DNA of 64,000 bases from Urbifossiella limnaea (lineage in GTDB: Bacteria > Planctomycetota > Planctomycetia > Gemmatales > Gemmataceae), in assembly GCF_007747215.1 (NCBI RefSeq), contig NZ_CP036273.1, forward strand, positions 5,130,322-5,194,321. The letters are read 5' to 3'. Both the position numbers and the translations under genes were made by a program. Shown piece after piece: positions 51,611 through 63,009 of this stretch. Below the pieces are notes generated by a model. The model was not told the origin of the DNA. It saw only the letters and a program-made list of their open reading frames with translations, and ran no database searches. The first letter of the stretch is position 1. Each line of letters starts with the position of its first letter.

Positions 51611-51800
51611 CGAGGCACCACGGCCGGAGGCGGAGGCGGGTCGCGGGTCGGCCGCACCTCGATTCGTGGGTGTGGTAGGATTGTCAGCCGGGCGTCCCCG
51701 AAATGCAAGCGCCGATCCCGAATTCTTCAGTCGGCCTGCGGCACGTCATTCGCTCACTTTCTGGCCGACGGCACCGATTCGACCCAGCGACGAGGACCGC

Positions 51801-53921
<2,121 letters not shown>

Positions 53922-53925
53922 CGCC

Positions 53926-56880
53926 GTGACCGACATCCTCGACCGCCTCGCCGCCGCGGCGCTCGACACGGCGGCCGCCCGCCGCCGCGTCCCCGGCGCG
54001 ACGTACCGCTTTCAATTCCGCAAGGAATTCCGGTTCGCCGACGCCCTGGCGCTGGTGCCGTACCTGGACGCGCTCGGCGTCACGCACGCCTACGCCTCGC
54101 CGATCCTGAAGGCCCGGCCCGGGAGCCCGCACGGGTACGACGTGATCGACCCCGGCCGGCTGAACGACGAACTCGGCACCAAGGACGACCTGCGGGCGCT
54201 CGCCGCCGCGCTACACGCCCGCGGCATGGGGCTGATCCTCGACACCGTGCCGAACCACATGTGCATCGGGGCCGACAACCCGTGGTGGGCCGACGTGCTC
54301 GAGCACGGCCCGTCGTCGCCCTACGCCGACTACTTTGACATCGCCTGGCACGACTCGCCGCGCCCCGGCATGAACGGCCGCCTGCTACTCCCGGTGCTCG
54401 GCGACCCGTACGGGGCGGTGCTCGAGAGCGGCCAGCTGCGCGTGGCCTTCGACGCCGGGCAGTTTTCCGTCTGGTACTTCGACACACGCCTGCCGATCGA
54501 CCCGCGCACGTACGGCCGCGTGCTCGGCCCCGCGGCCGCCGAGTTGGTGACGCGCCTCGGCGTCGAGCACGCCGACACCATCGAGTTAACCAGCATCCTG
54601 AACGCCGTCGAGCACCTGCCGCCGCGCGGCGAACCCGACGCGGTGCGCGTGGCGATGGGCCGCGTCGAGACGGCCGCGGTGAAACGCCGCCTCGGCGAGC
54701 TGAGCGACCGCTTTCCCGAGGCCGCGGTCGCGGTGACGGCGAGCGTCGATCGGTTCGCCGGGACGGCGGGCGACCCGGCCAGCTACGGCCCGCTCGACGA
54801 CTGGCTCGAAGCCCAGGCGTATCGGCCGTGCTTCTGGCGCGTCGCGTCCGACGAGATCAACTACCGCCGCTTCTTCGACGTGAACGAGTTGGCGGCCGTC
54901 GGCACGGAGCGGGAGGACGTGTTCCGCGCCGTCCACCGCAAGCTCCTCGGCTGGCTCGCCGACGGCACCGCGGACGGCCTCCGCATCGACCACCCGGACG
55001 GCCTGTTCGATCCCAAGCAGTACCTCGACCGCCTCCAGGCCCACTACGTGCTCGCGCTGGCCAAGAAGCTCGCGGCCGACGCGCCCGCCGACTACCCGGG
55101 CTTCGACCCCGAGCGCGACGAGGCGGCGCTGCTGGAGCGCGTCGCGGAGCCCGCGGCGAAGGGGCGCCCGCTGTACGTCGTGGTCGAGAAGATTCTCGCC
55201 GACGCCGAGCCGCTGCCGCGCGAGTGGGCGTGCGACGGCACCACCGGGTACGAGTTCGTCACCGCGGTGAACAACCTGTTCGTGGACCCCGCCGGCGAGA
55301 CCGGGCTGACCCGCTTCTACGGCGACTTCACCGGCCAGACCGACGCGTTCCCGACCATCGTGTACGAGAAGAAGGCACAAATCCTGTCGTCGTCGCTGTC
55401 CAGCGAGCTGACGGCGTTGTCGCACCAGCTCGACCGGCTGGCCCGGCTCGACCGCCGCAGCCGCGACCTCACCCTGAACGGCATCCGCCGCGCGCTCCGC
55501 GAAGTGATCGCCTGCTTCCCGGTGTACCGCTCCTACGTCAACGGCGGCGTCCGCGACGTCGACAAGGCGCTGATCGGCAAGGCGGTGTCGAAGGCCCGCA
55601 AGCGGAACCCGATGCTCGGCCGGCCGCTGTTCGACTTCATCCGCGACACGCTGCTGCTGAAGGACCCGCCGAGCGGCCCGGCGTCGGACGACTACCGCGC
55701 CCAGCAGAAGCGGTTCGCCGGCAAGTTCCAGCAACTCACGTCGCCGGTCACCGCGAAGGGGATCGAGGACACGGCGTTCTACGTGTACAACCGGTTCGTG
55801 TCGCTGAACGAGGTCGGCGGCGAGCCCGGCCACTTCGGCTGGCGGCCGGACAAGGTCCACGCCTTCATGATGGACCGGCAGGAGCAGAGCGCCGGGAGCC
55901 TGTCGCCGCTGAGTACGCACGACACGAAGCGGAGCGAGGACGCCCGCGCGAGGCTGAACGCGATCAGCGAACTGCCCGGCGAGTGGGCCGACCGCGTGAA
56001 CCGGTGGGCGCACCTGAACGCCCGCCACCGCGAGGACGGCGACGACGGCCCCGTGCCGGACCGGAACGAGGAATACCTGCTGTACCAGACGCTGGTGGCG
56101 GTGTGGGACGGCGGCCCGTCGGAGGAGTTCAACGGCCGCGTCCAGGCGTTCGTGAAGAAGGCGCTGTGCGAGGCGAAGGTCCACAGCTCGTGGATCAACC
56201 CCGACCCCGACTACGAGGCCACGGTAGCGCGATTCGTCGAGCGCGTGCTGAACCCGAACGAGTCGGCCGAGTTCCTCGCCGACCTGGCGGCGTTCGTGGG
56301 GCGCGTCGCGTTTCTGGGACGGGTGACGTCGCTGGCACAGAGCGTAATCCGCTGCACGGCCCCGGGCGTGCCGGACACGTATCAGGGAACCGAGAGTTGG
56401 GACTACAGCCTCGTAGACCCGGACAACCGCCGTCCGGTGGACTACGCCGCCCGGCAGGCGTGGCTCGCGGACCCGGCGGCGCCGGACCTGGCCGACCCGC
56501 GGGTGAAGCTGTTCGCGGTGTCGCGGGCGTTGCGGGCGCGGCGGGAGCACACCGAGCTGTTCGAACGCGGCGAGTACGTGCCGCTCGCGGCGATCGGGCC
56601 GAAGGCCGACCACGTCTTCGCCTTCGCCCGCCGGCACAACGGCGCCGCGGTGGCGGTCGTGGTGCCGCAGCTGGCGGCGGCGCTCGTCCCCGAGTCGGGC
56701 CGCGCGCCGGTCGGCGCCGCCGCGTGGGGTGACACCGCGGTGTCTCTCGACGACTTGCCGCCGGGCCGCTGGACGAACGTGTTCACCGGCGCAGCGATCG
56801 ATGCCGGCCGGCGGCTGCCGCTGGCCGAGGTGCTGGCGTCGTTCCCAGTCGCCGTCCTGACCTACAGCCCTCGGTCGTGA
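53926..56880 (+). CDS. treY: Maltooligosyltrehalose synthase TreY
   Basis: 984 residues, GTG start. It converts the reducing-end alpha-1,4 bond of maltodextrin to an alpha,alpha-1,1 bond in the cytoplasm. Family signatures: TYRFQFRKEFRFADAL at the start, ILDTVPNHMCIG (region I), GLRIDHPDGLFDP (region II, nucleophile Asp), YVVVEKIL (acid/base Glu), and STHDTKRSEDARAR (region IV). Size is at the upper end for TreY. The stop overlaps the TreZ start (GTGA), so the two are co-translated, as expected for the two-step TreY-TreZ path. Confidence 0.95.
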   Translation: MTDILDRLAAAALDTAAARRRVPGATYRFQFRKEFRFADALALVPYLDALGVTHAYASPILKARPGSPHGYDVIDPGRLNDELGTKDDLRALAAALHARGMGLILDTVPNHMCIGADNPWWADVLEHGPSSPYADYFDIAWHDSPRPGMNGRLLLPVLGDPYGAVLESGQLRVAFDAGQFSVWYFDTRLPIDPRTYGRVLGPAAAELVTRLGVEHADTIELTSILNAVEHLPPRGEPDAVRVAMGRVETAAVKRRLGELSDRFPEAAVAVTASVDRFAGTAGDPASYGPLDDWLEAQAYRPCFWRVASDEINYRRFFDVNELAAVGTEREDVFRAVHRKLLGWLADGTADGLRIDHPDGLFDPKQYLDRLQAHYVLALAKKLAADAPADYPGFDPERDEAALLERVAEPAAKGRPLYVVVEKILADAEPLPREWACDGTTGYEFVTAVNNLFVDPAGETGLTRFYGDFTGQTDAFPTIVYEKKAQILSSSLSSELTALSHQLDRLARLDRRSRDLTLNGIRRALREVIACFPVYRSYVNGGVRDVDKALIGKAVSKARKRNPMLGRPLFDFIRDTLLLKDPPSGPASDDYRAQQKRFAGKFQQLTSPVTAKGIEDTAFYVYNRFVSLNEVGGEPGHFGWRPDKVHAFMMDRQEQSAGSLSPLSTHDTKRSEDARARLNAISELPGEWADRVNRWAHLNARHREDGDDGPVPDRNEEYLLYQTLVAVWDGGPSEEFNGRVQAFVKKALCEAKVHSSWINPDPDYEATVARFVERVLNPNESAEFLADLAAFVGRVAFLGRVTSLAQSVIRCTAPGVPDTYQGTESWDYSLVDPDNRRPVDYAARQAWLADPAAPDLADPRVKLFAVSRALRARREHTELFERGEYVPLAAIGPKADHVFAFARRHNGAAVAVVVPQLAAALVPESGRAPVGAAAWGDTAVSLDDLPPGRWTNVFTGAAIDAGRRLPLAEVLASFPVAVLTYSPRS

Positions 56881-58739
56881 CCATGCCCACCCGCCGCCTC
56901 CCCGTCGGGGCCGAAGTCGTCCCCGGCGGCGTCCACTTTCGCGTCTGGGCGCCGATCCGCACGACGGTCGAAGTGGTGATCGAGGCCGGCCCGACGGCCG
57001 CGCTCGCGGCCGAGGGCGGCGGGTACTTCTCGGCGCTGGTGCCGGGCGTGGCCGCGGGCGACCGCTACAAGTTCCGTCTGGACGGACGGCCGAACACGCA
57101 CCCCGATCTGGCCTCGCGGTATCAGCCGGCGGGCCCGCACGGCCCGTCGCAAGTCGTGGACCCGGCGGTGTTCCCGTGGACCGATCAGGATTGGAAGGGA
57201 GTCCTCGAAACGGGCCAGGTCTTCTACGAGATGCACGTCGGCACCTTCACGCCGGACGGCACCTTCGCCGCCGCCGCGGACAAGCTGCCTGAGCTGGCAG
57301 CACTCGGCGTCACGGCGGTCGAGGTGATGCCGGTCGCCGAGTTCCCCGGCGAGTTCGGCTGGGGCTATGACGGCGTCCACATGTTCGCGCCGACGCGCCT
57401 GTACGGCACGCCCGACGACTTCCGCCGGTTCGTGGACCGCGCCCACGCTCTCGGTCTCGGCGTGATCCTGGACGTGGTCTACAACCACTTCGGGCCGAGC
57501 GGGAACTACACCCGCGAGTACAGCCCGCAGTTCTTCAGCACGGTCCACAAGACCGACTGGGGCGAGCCGTTCAACTTCGACGGCCCGGACAGCGGCCCGG
57601 TCCGCGAGTTCTTCGTCGCCAACGCCGGCTACTGGGTGGACGAGTTCCACCTCGACGGCCTCCGCCTCGACGCCACGCAGGCCATCTTCGACGACTCCAA
57701 GGAGTACGTCGTGACATCGATCGCCCGCCGGGCGCGGGAGGCGGGCCGCGGCAAGTCAATCTACGTCGTGGCCGAGAACGAGCCCCAAGACGCCCGGCTG
57801 GCGAGGCCGTCCGAGAGCGGCGGCAGCGGCCTGAACGCGCTGTGGAACGACGACCTGCACCACGCCTGCCGCGTGGCCCTCACGGCCCGGAACGAAGGCT
57901 ACTTCTCCGACTACCTCGGCACGCCGCAGGAGCTGATCAGCGCCGCGAAGTACGGCTTCCTGTACCAGGGGCAGCGCTACCGCTGGCACGCCCGGCCGCG
58001 CGGCCGGGCCGCGTTCGACCTGAAGCCGCACAACTTCGTAGCCTTCCTCGAGAACCACGACCAGGTTGCCAACAGCTGCCGCGGCCTGCGGCTGAATCAG
58101 TTGGCGAGTCCCGGCAAGCTGCGGGCGCTGACGGCGTACCTGTTACTCGGCCCGGCGACGCCGATGCTGTTCCAGGGGCAGGAGTGGGCCAGCACCCGGC
58201 CGTTCCTCTACTTCGCGCACCACGAGCCCGACCTGGCGAAGCTCGTCCACGAGGGCCGCCGCGGCGAATTGAAGCGATTCCGCAGCCAGTCATCGCCGGC
58301 CGTGCTGGCCCAGGTCGCCGACCCCGCCGCCGCCGAGACGTTCTTCGCGTCGAAGCTCGACTGGTCGGAGCGCGAGCGGCGCCGCGACTGGCTCGCGCTC
58401 CACACCGACCTGTTGGCGGTGCGCAAAACCGACCCCGCCTTTCACCCCGGCGTGCGTATCGACGGGGCCGTCATCAGCCCCGCGGCGTTCGTGCTGCGCT
58501 ACATCGTGGACGGCACCGACGACCGACTATTGGTCGTAAACCTCGGCCGCGACCTGAAGCTGGACCCGATCCCCGAGCCGCTGCTGGCGCCGCCCGACGG
58601 CGCGACGCGCTGGGCGGCCGGCTGGTCGAGCGAGGAGCCCAGCTACGGCGGTCACGGCACCGCGCCGCTGGACACCGACCTCGGCTGGCTCATCCCCGGC
58701 GAGTCGGCCGTGTGGCTGGCCGGGGACCGCGGGGTATGA
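56877..58739 (+). CDS. treZ: Maltooligosyltrehalose trehalohydrolase TreZ
   Basis: 620 residues from GTG 56877; ATG 56883 is an equally plausible start. It cleaves trehalose from maltooligosyltrehalose. The N-terminal beta-domain (VHFRVWAPIRTTVEV) precedes a GH13 catalytic domain with GVILDVVYNHFGPSG, HLDGLRLDATQAI (nucleophile Asp), IYVVAENEPQD (acid/base Glu) and AFLENHDQVANS (transition-state Asp). MLFQGQEWAS is the typical TreZ C-terminal signature. The stop is seven bases upstream of queE. Together with TreX and TreY this makes the maltodextrin-to-trehalose pathway complete. Confidence 0.94.
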   Translation: MTMPTRRLPVGAEVVPGGVHFRVWAPIRTTVEVVIEAGPTAALAAEGGGYFSALVPGVAAGDRYKFRLDGRPNTHPDLASRYQPAGPHGPSQVVDPAVFPWTDQDWKGVLETGQVFYEMHVGTFTPDGTFAAAADKLPELAALGVTAVEVMPVAEFPGEFGWGYDGVHMFAPTRLYGTPDDFRRFVDRAHALGLGVILDVVYNHFGPSGNYTREYSPQFFSTVHKTDWGEPFNFDGPDSGPVREFFVANAGYWVDEFHLDGLRLDATQAIFDDSKEYVVTSIARRAREAGRGKSIYVVAENEPQDARLARPSESGGSGLNALWNDDLHHACRVALTARNEGYFSDYLGTPQELISAAKYGFLYQGQRYRWHARPRGRAAFDLKPHNFVAFLENHDQVANSCRGLRLNQLASPGKLRALTAYLLLGPATPMLFQGQEWASTRPFLYFAHHEPDLAKLVHEGRRGELKRFRSQSSPAVLAQVADPAAAETFFASKLDWSERERRRDWLALHTDLLAVRKTDPAFHPGVRIDGAVISPAAFVLRYIVDGTDDRLLVVNLGRDLKLDPIPEPLLAPPDGATRWAAGWSSEEPSYGGHGTAPLDTDLGWLIPGESAVWLAGDRGV

Positions 58740-58746
58740 TGGAAGG

Positions 58747-59460
58747 ATGATCGCGTTGCCGTCCGTCCCGCCCGAGGCCCGTCCGCGGCTCGCCCCGCTC
58801 CGAGGGCTGGAGGCGGGCGAACTCCTGATCCACGAACTGTACCTCAGCGTGCAGGGCGAATCGACCTTCGCCGGGCTGCCGTGCGTCTTCGTCCGCACCA
58901 GCGTGTGCGACCTCCGCTGCTCGTGGTGCGACACGCCGCACGCTTTCACGCGCGGCGAGCGCATGCCGCGCGCCGAGGTGCTGGCCCGGGCGCTGGCGTT
59001 CGACTGCCCGCTGGTCGAGGTCACCGGCGGCGAGCCGCTGCTGCAACCGGACGTGCTGCCGCTGATGGCCGAGTTGTGCGACGCCGGCCGCACCGTGCTG
59101 CTGGAGACGGCCGGCGCCCACGACGTCGGCCCGGTGGACCGCCGCGTCCACGTTATCATGGACCTGAAGTGCCCGGACAGCGGCGAGGCCCACCGCAACC
59201 GCTGGGCGAACCTCGACGCCCTGAAGCCGACGGATCAGATCAAGTTCGTGGTCGCCAGCCGCCGCGACTGGGAGTGGGCCGAGCGCACGATCCGCGAGCA
59301 CGCGCTCGACCGGCGGTTCGTGTGCCTGGTGTCGGCCGTGTTCGGGGCGGTGAAGCTGTCCGACCTGGCCGACTGGCTCGTGGCCGCGAAGCTGGGGGAC
59401 GTGCGTATGCAATTGCAGATGCACAAATTCGTCTGGGACCCAGCCGCCCGCGGCGTGTAG
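58747..59460 (+). CDS. queE: 7-carboxy-7-deazaguanine synthase QueE
   Basis: 237 residues. A radical-SAM enzyme that contracts 6-carboxytetrahydropterin to 7-carboxy-7-deazaguanine, feeding QueC. ELYLSVQGESTFAGLPCVFVR is the usual opening, and CDLRCSWCD (about 57-65) gives the CxxxCxxC 4Fe-4S site; VTGGEPLLQPDVLP (SAM-binding GGE) and MDLKCPDSGE follow. Its AAGGATG start lies seven bases after treZ, so it appears to be the last gene of the trehalose operon. The remaining pathway genes queC-queD are at 6833-7980. Confidence 0.93.
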   Translation: MIALPSVPPEARPRLAPLRGLEAGELLIHELYLSVQGESTFAGLPCVFVRTSVCDLRCSWCDTPHAFTRGERMPRAEVLARALAFDCPLVEVTGGEPLLQPDVLPLMAELCDAGRTVLLETAGAHDVGPVDRRVHVIMDLKCPDSGEAHRNRWANLDALKPTDQIKFVVASRRDWEWAERTIREHALDRRFVCLVSAVFGAVKLSDLADWLVAAKLGDVRMQLQMHKFVWDPAARGV

Positions 59461-59484
59461 AACGCCCATGCCAGTCGGCGCAAC

Positions 59485-59513
59485 TTGCGGCCGCGGCCCG
59501 GCGGCGATACAGT
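59485..59513 (+). promoter_or_regulatory. Predicted promoter of the double-GNAT gene
   Basis: TTGCGG (59485-59490), 17 bp and TACAGT (59508-59513), 76 bases before the GTG at 59590. An in-frame GTG at 59512 lies within the -10 itself and is therefore unlikely to be the start. Confidence 0.5.
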
Positions 59514-59589
59514 GAGCGGATTGGACCCGCCGCCCCTCTCCCCGGCGGCCTACGCTCCCCCGCCCGGCGGCGGACCCCATGAGCCGGCC

Positions 59590-60609
59590 GTGACCACCTA
59601 CCGCCGCTTCCGCAACACCGACCCGCCGGCCCTTGCCGACGTCTGGAACGAGGCCCACACCGCCCGCGGGGCGTACCCCGTCCGCACCCCCGCCCTGCTC
59701 GAACGCTGGATCTTCAGCAAGCCTTACTTCGACCCCGACGGCTTGATCGTCGCCGCGGACGAGGAGAGCAACCTCGTCGAAGGGTATGTCCTCGCCGGGT
59801 TCGCCCCCACGGCCGAGCTGAACGCCCTCAACTTCGCCGAAGGGGTCATCAGCTCCGTGGCCGTACGGCCGACGGCGCGGCGGAAGGGCGTCGGCCGAGG
59901 ACTCGTCTCGGCGGCCGAGGAGTACCTGATCCGCAAGGGCGCCCGCACCCTCCGCGCCGGGCCGACGTGGCCGCAGTGCCCGTTCGGGTTCGGCCTGTAC
60001 GGCGGCACCAACGCCCCCGGCTTCCTCGCCTCCGACCCCGACGCCGACCCGTTCTTCCGCGCCCTCGGCTACCAGCCCGCCGGCCAGACGGCCGTCTACC
60101 AGAAGAAGCTCGACCAGCCGATCGCACTGGCCGACGCCCGGTTCGGCATGTTGCGCCGCCGCTACGAGACGCAGGTGCTCCGCGCCGCCGCGGTGCAGAG
60201 CTGGTGGCACGACGCCGTGTGGGGCACCCTCGAACCGGTCGAGTTCCGGCTCGTCGACAAGCTGGCGAACAACTTCCCGGCCGCCCGCGCCGTCGTGTGG
60301 GAGCTGGAAGGCTACGGCTGGCGCTGGGGCACGCCGTCGGCCGGCATCCTGGACATGCAGGTGCGGCCCGACCTCCGCCGGCAGGGGATGGCCAAGCTGC
60401 TCGTGTCGCAGGTGCTTCGCTTCCTTCAGGACCAGTTCTTCGGCGTGTGCGAGCTCCACGCCCCCACCGACCGGGCCGACCTGACCGGGCTGTGCAAGGC
60501 GGCCACGATGGAGCTGGTGGACACCGGCACGACGTACCTCAAGCCCGTGCCCGAAGACCGGCAGGTGCCTCTGAGACAGGCCACGGGGCTCACTCCCGTC
60601 GGGGTCTGA
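59590..60609 (+). CDS. Protein with two tandem GNAT acetyltransferase domains
   Basis: 339 residues. GTG 59590 is chosen because homology-like sequence starts at TYRRFRNTDPPALADVWN, just after it. The first GNAT domain (about 1-150) has the acetyl-CoA loop VRPTARRKGVGRGL. The second (about 185-330) has VRPDLRRQGMAKLLV. Both keep the R/Q-x-x-G-x-G/A pattern, so both may bind acetyl-CoA; one may be regulatory. Substrate unknown (amino group of a small molecule, aminoglycoside-like compound or protein). Confidence 0.85.
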   Translation: MTTYRRFRNTDPPALADVWNEAHTARGAYPVRTPALLERWIFSKPYFDPDGLIVAADEESNLVEGYVLAGFAPTAELNALNFAEGVISSVAVRPTARRKGVGRGLVSAAEEYLIRKGARTLRAGPTWPQCPFGFGLYGGTNAPGFLASDPDADPFFRALGYQPAGQTAVYQKKLDQPIALADARFGMLRRRYETQVLRAAAVQSWWHDAVWGTLEPVEFRLVDKLANNFPAARAVVWELEGYGWRWGTPSAGILDMQVRPDLRRQGMAKLLVSQVLRFLQDQFFGVCELHAPTDRADLTGLCKAATMELVDTGTTYLKPVPEDRQVPLRQATGLTPVGV

Positions 60610-60765
60610 CGCCACGACTCACATTCGGACCGCGATGCTTATTTCCGGCCGAGGGGGGTCGATCCGCGGAACCATGTCACCGACTCATAAAAAAGTTGGT
60701 TCGATCCTGCGGCGGCACCAGTTTCGTCGGTAAGTGCCTGTCTAAATTGGCGTTCGGCCGCGGCG

Positions 60766-61671
60766 TCACGGCCGGGCGTGCTTCTGGAAGAATTCCCACA
60801 TTCGTCCGTTCACGTCCACGTCGGTCGTGGACCGGCCCGTGAGGCCGCCGAGCGACGGCCGGCCGAACCAGTTGTGGCCGCCGCCCTCGACCGTGTAGAC
60901 CACCACCTCCGCGCCGCCGGTGCCGCCCGCGAACGTCTTTCGCTTCACCTTGCACCCGTCGTCGGGGTCGGCGTCGGGCAGTTCCGCTTCGACCGGCGCC
61001 GCGGCGCAGCCGTTGGCCTTCGCCCACGCCGCCGCCGTCGCCTCGACCGACTTGAACGCCGGCCCCTTCCCGGTCCTCGGCGTGCCGGTCATCGGCACGA
61101 AGGCGTCGTCGGTGCCGTGGAAGTGTAGCACCGGCACCGGCCGCTTCGGCGCCGGCTCCTCGTAGGTCATCGTGCCGCCGACGGCGCACACGGCGGCGAA
61201 CGCGTCGGCCTGTTCGTTTGCCAGCTTGTACGTCATCATGCCGCCGTTGCTGAACCCAGCGGCGTAGACGCGCTTCGGGTCGACCGCCGCCACCGCCTTC
61301 AGGTCGTCGAGCAGGTCGCGGGCGAACACCACGTCGTCGGTCTTGTTCACGACGAACGGGATGCCGCCGGAGTTCCACGTCGGAATGAGGCCGGTGCCGT
61401 CGGGGTAGGCGACGACGAACCGGTGCTTGTCGGCGACGGCGTCGAGGCCGGTGACCGCGCGCATGATGCGGGCGGTCATACCGGCCCCGTGGAACACGAC
61501 CACGACGGGCGCCGGCGTCTTCGCGTCGAGCCCCTTCGGGACGTGGACCAGATACGTGCGCTCCTTACCGCCAGACTTCACCTTCCGCGCGGCGACGGGG
61601 ACGGGGGCGGCGGGCGTGTCGGCCGGCGCGGCGGCGGCCAGCAGCAGGACGAGGAGGGCGGCGTGGCGCAC
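60766..61671 (-). CDS. Secreted PHB-depolymerase/LpqC-type esterase
   Basis: 301 residues, GTG start with GGAG upstream, short signal peptide (AALLVLLLAAAAPAD). The alpha/beta-hydrolase core has the oxyanion region VVVVFHGAGMTARIM, the nucleophile elbow VYAAGFSNGGMMTYKL (G-x-S-x-G, about 133-148), the acid in LHFHGTDDAFVP and the catalytic His in EGGGHNWFGRPS. This is the family of secreted polyhydroxybutyrate depolymerases and feruloyl-esterase-like enzymes. It is a useful intact reference for the degenerate hydrolase domain at 30102-32171, where the serine is lost. The substrate is not certain. Confidence 0.9.
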   Translation of the reverse strand: MRHAALLVLLLAAAAPADTPAAPVPVAARKVKSGGKERTYLVHVPKGLDAKTPAPVVVVFHGAGMTARIMRAVTGLDAVADKHRFVVAYPDGTGLIPTWNSGGIPFVVNKTDDVVFARDLLDDLKAVAAVDPKRVYAAGFSNGGMMTYKLANEQADAFAAVCAVGGTMTYEEPAPKRPVPVLHFHGTDDAFVPMTGTPRTGKGPAFKSVEATAAAWAKANGCAAAPVEAELPDADPDDGCKVKRKTFAGGTGGAEVVVYTVEGGGHNWFGRPSLGGLTGRSTTDVDVNGRMWEFFQKHARP

Positions 61672-61735
61672 GGGGGGCTCCGGGAACGGGCGTGGCGGGT
61701 CGCCGTGCGATTATCGTACGCCGGGACAGTTGCGG

Positions 61736-61765
61736 TTGCACGGGCGGAATCGTTGTGCCTAGAAT
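61736..61765 (+). promoter_or_regulatory. Predicted promoter of the GT2 gene
   Basis: TTGCAC (61736-61741), 18 bp and TAGAAT (61760-61765), 50 bases before the ATG at 61816, in the gap shared with the divergent esterase gene. Confidence 0.5.
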
Positions 61766-61815
61766 CCGCGGTCCACGGACGGACGCGTCCCGCACGCACC
61801 GGGAAGGAAACCGGA

Positions 61816-62916
61816 ATGGCCCTGGCAGTCCCGCCCGGCGGCCCCACGCCGCCCACCCCGCCGCCGGCCGCGGTCCCCGTCCCCGTGCCGACCCGGACGC
61901 GCCGCCCGAGCCGCGCCGCACCGCCCCGGACGCCCGACCTGTCCGTCGTCGTCGTCAACTTCTGCCAGTGGCGCAACACCGCCCGCCTCGTCACCCAGCT
62001 CCGCCGCTCGATCGCCGCCCGCACCGGCACGGCCGACGTGGTCATCGTCGATAATCACTCGCCGTCCCACCCGGTCGTCCGCCGGCTCACCGCCCTCCGG
62101 GGCGTCACCGTGCGCCGGTTCGGCCGCAACCACGGCTTCGCCCGCGCCGTGAACCGCGGCTGCCGCGTCGGCCGCGGCCGCTGGCTGCTCCTCCTCAACC
62201 CCGATGTGACCGTCCCCGACGGCTTCCTGGACGAGGTGTTGGCCGCGGTCCGCCGGCTGCCGGCGAACGACCCGCGGGCCGGGGTCGTCGGCTTCCGGCT
62301 GATGAACCCGGACGGCACCGGGCAGGCGTCGGCCGGGCCGTTCCCGACGCTCGGCAACACCGTCGGCGGGATGATCCGGCCGCGCTCCCGGCGGAAGTGC
62401 CGGCACGTCGACGCCGCCGACCGTACCGCCGTGCCGTGGGTGACCGGCGGCTGCCTGCTGGTGCGCCGCGACTGCTTCGAGCAACTCGGCGGCCTGGATG
62501 AAACTTTCTTCCTCTACTACGAGGACGTGGACCTCTGCCGGCGGGCCGCGGACGCCGGCTGGGGCGTGTGGTACGACCCGCGGCTCGAAGTGACGCACCA
62601 CTGGCCGCTGCACGCGCGGCGGGTGCCGCCGCCGCTGCGACTCATGACGCGGCACGCGCTCCTGACCTACGCCCGGAAGCACTGGCCGGGCTGGCAGGCG
62701 GGCGCGCTGTCGTGGCTGGTGTGGGCGGAGGCCGGCGTGCGGCAGGCGTGGGCGGCGGTCCGCGGCGACCGCGACGCGGCCCGCTGCCACGCCGAGACGC
62801 GCCGGTTGGTCGGCGACGTGGCCCGCGGCCGGCTCGAGGCGGCGCGGAAGCGCATCCGCACGGCGGCGGCGTTCCTCCACCCCGTCGCCGCCGAGCAGGA
62901 CGGGCGCACGAGCTGA
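61816..62916 (+). CDS. GT2-family glycosyltransferase (rhamnosyltransferase-like)
   Basis: 366 residues, GGGAAGGA upstream. A Pro/Ala-rich N-terminal extension (about 1-40) precedes a GT-A domain: DLSVVVVNFCQWRNTARLV, VVIVDNHSPSHP, the metal-binding region LLLLNPDVTVPDG, and the acceptor/catalytic segment ETFFLYYEDVDLCRRAADAGW (ED pair). The C-terminal helical part has Trp-rich, possibly membrane-associated helices. Similar enzymes add rhamnose or other deoxysugars to surface polysaccharides. It may act with the export lipoprotein at 46558 (inference). Confidence 0.9.
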   Translation: MALAVPPGGPTPPTPPPAAVPVPVPTRTRRPSRAAPPRTPDLSVVVVNFCQWRNTARLVTQLRRSIAARTGTADVVIVDNHSPSHPVVRRLTALRGVTVRRFGRNHGFARAVNRGCRVGRGRWLLLLNPDVTVPDGFLDEVLAAVRRLPANDPRAGVVGFRLMNPDGTGQASAGPFPTLGNTVGGMIRPRSRRKCRHVDAADRTAVPWVTGGCLLVRRDCFEQLGGLDETFFLYYEDVDLCRRAADAGWGVWYDPRLEVTHHWPLHARRVPPPLRLMTRHALLTYARKHWPGWQAGALSWLVWAEAGVRQAWAAVRGDRDAARCHAETRRLVGDVARGRLEAARKRIRTAAAFLHPVAAEQDGRTS

Positions 62917-62930
62917 CGCGACCGCCGAAC

Positions 62931-62968
62931 AAATTGGACCTTGATATCCAATTTTCTCGGGGTATGCT
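62931..62968 (+). promoter_or_regulatory. AT-rich operator-like dyad over a promoter
   Basis: AAATTGGA (62931-62938) and TCCAATTT (62947-62954) are exact inverted repeats 8 bases apart. The -35 TTGATA (62941-62946) lies in their centre, and TATGCT (62963-62968) follows with a 16-bp spacer, 41 bases before the ATG at 63010. This suggests a repressor-controlled promoter. Confidence 0.6.
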
Positions 62969-63009
62969 GGTCGTAGCCTGCCACACGACCCGCTCCGGGG
63001 CACTTCCAC

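Noticed and set aside
59579-59593. Four-codon reading frame (Met-Ser-Arg-Pro-stop) overlapping the GTG of the GNAT gene
   Set aside because: Too short to support without comparative data, although its TGA overlaps the start codon in the manner of a coupled leader.
60676-60720. Intact tRNA gene
   Set aside because: Acceptor, anticodon and T stems do not pair and no 5' half is present, so only a remnant is considered.
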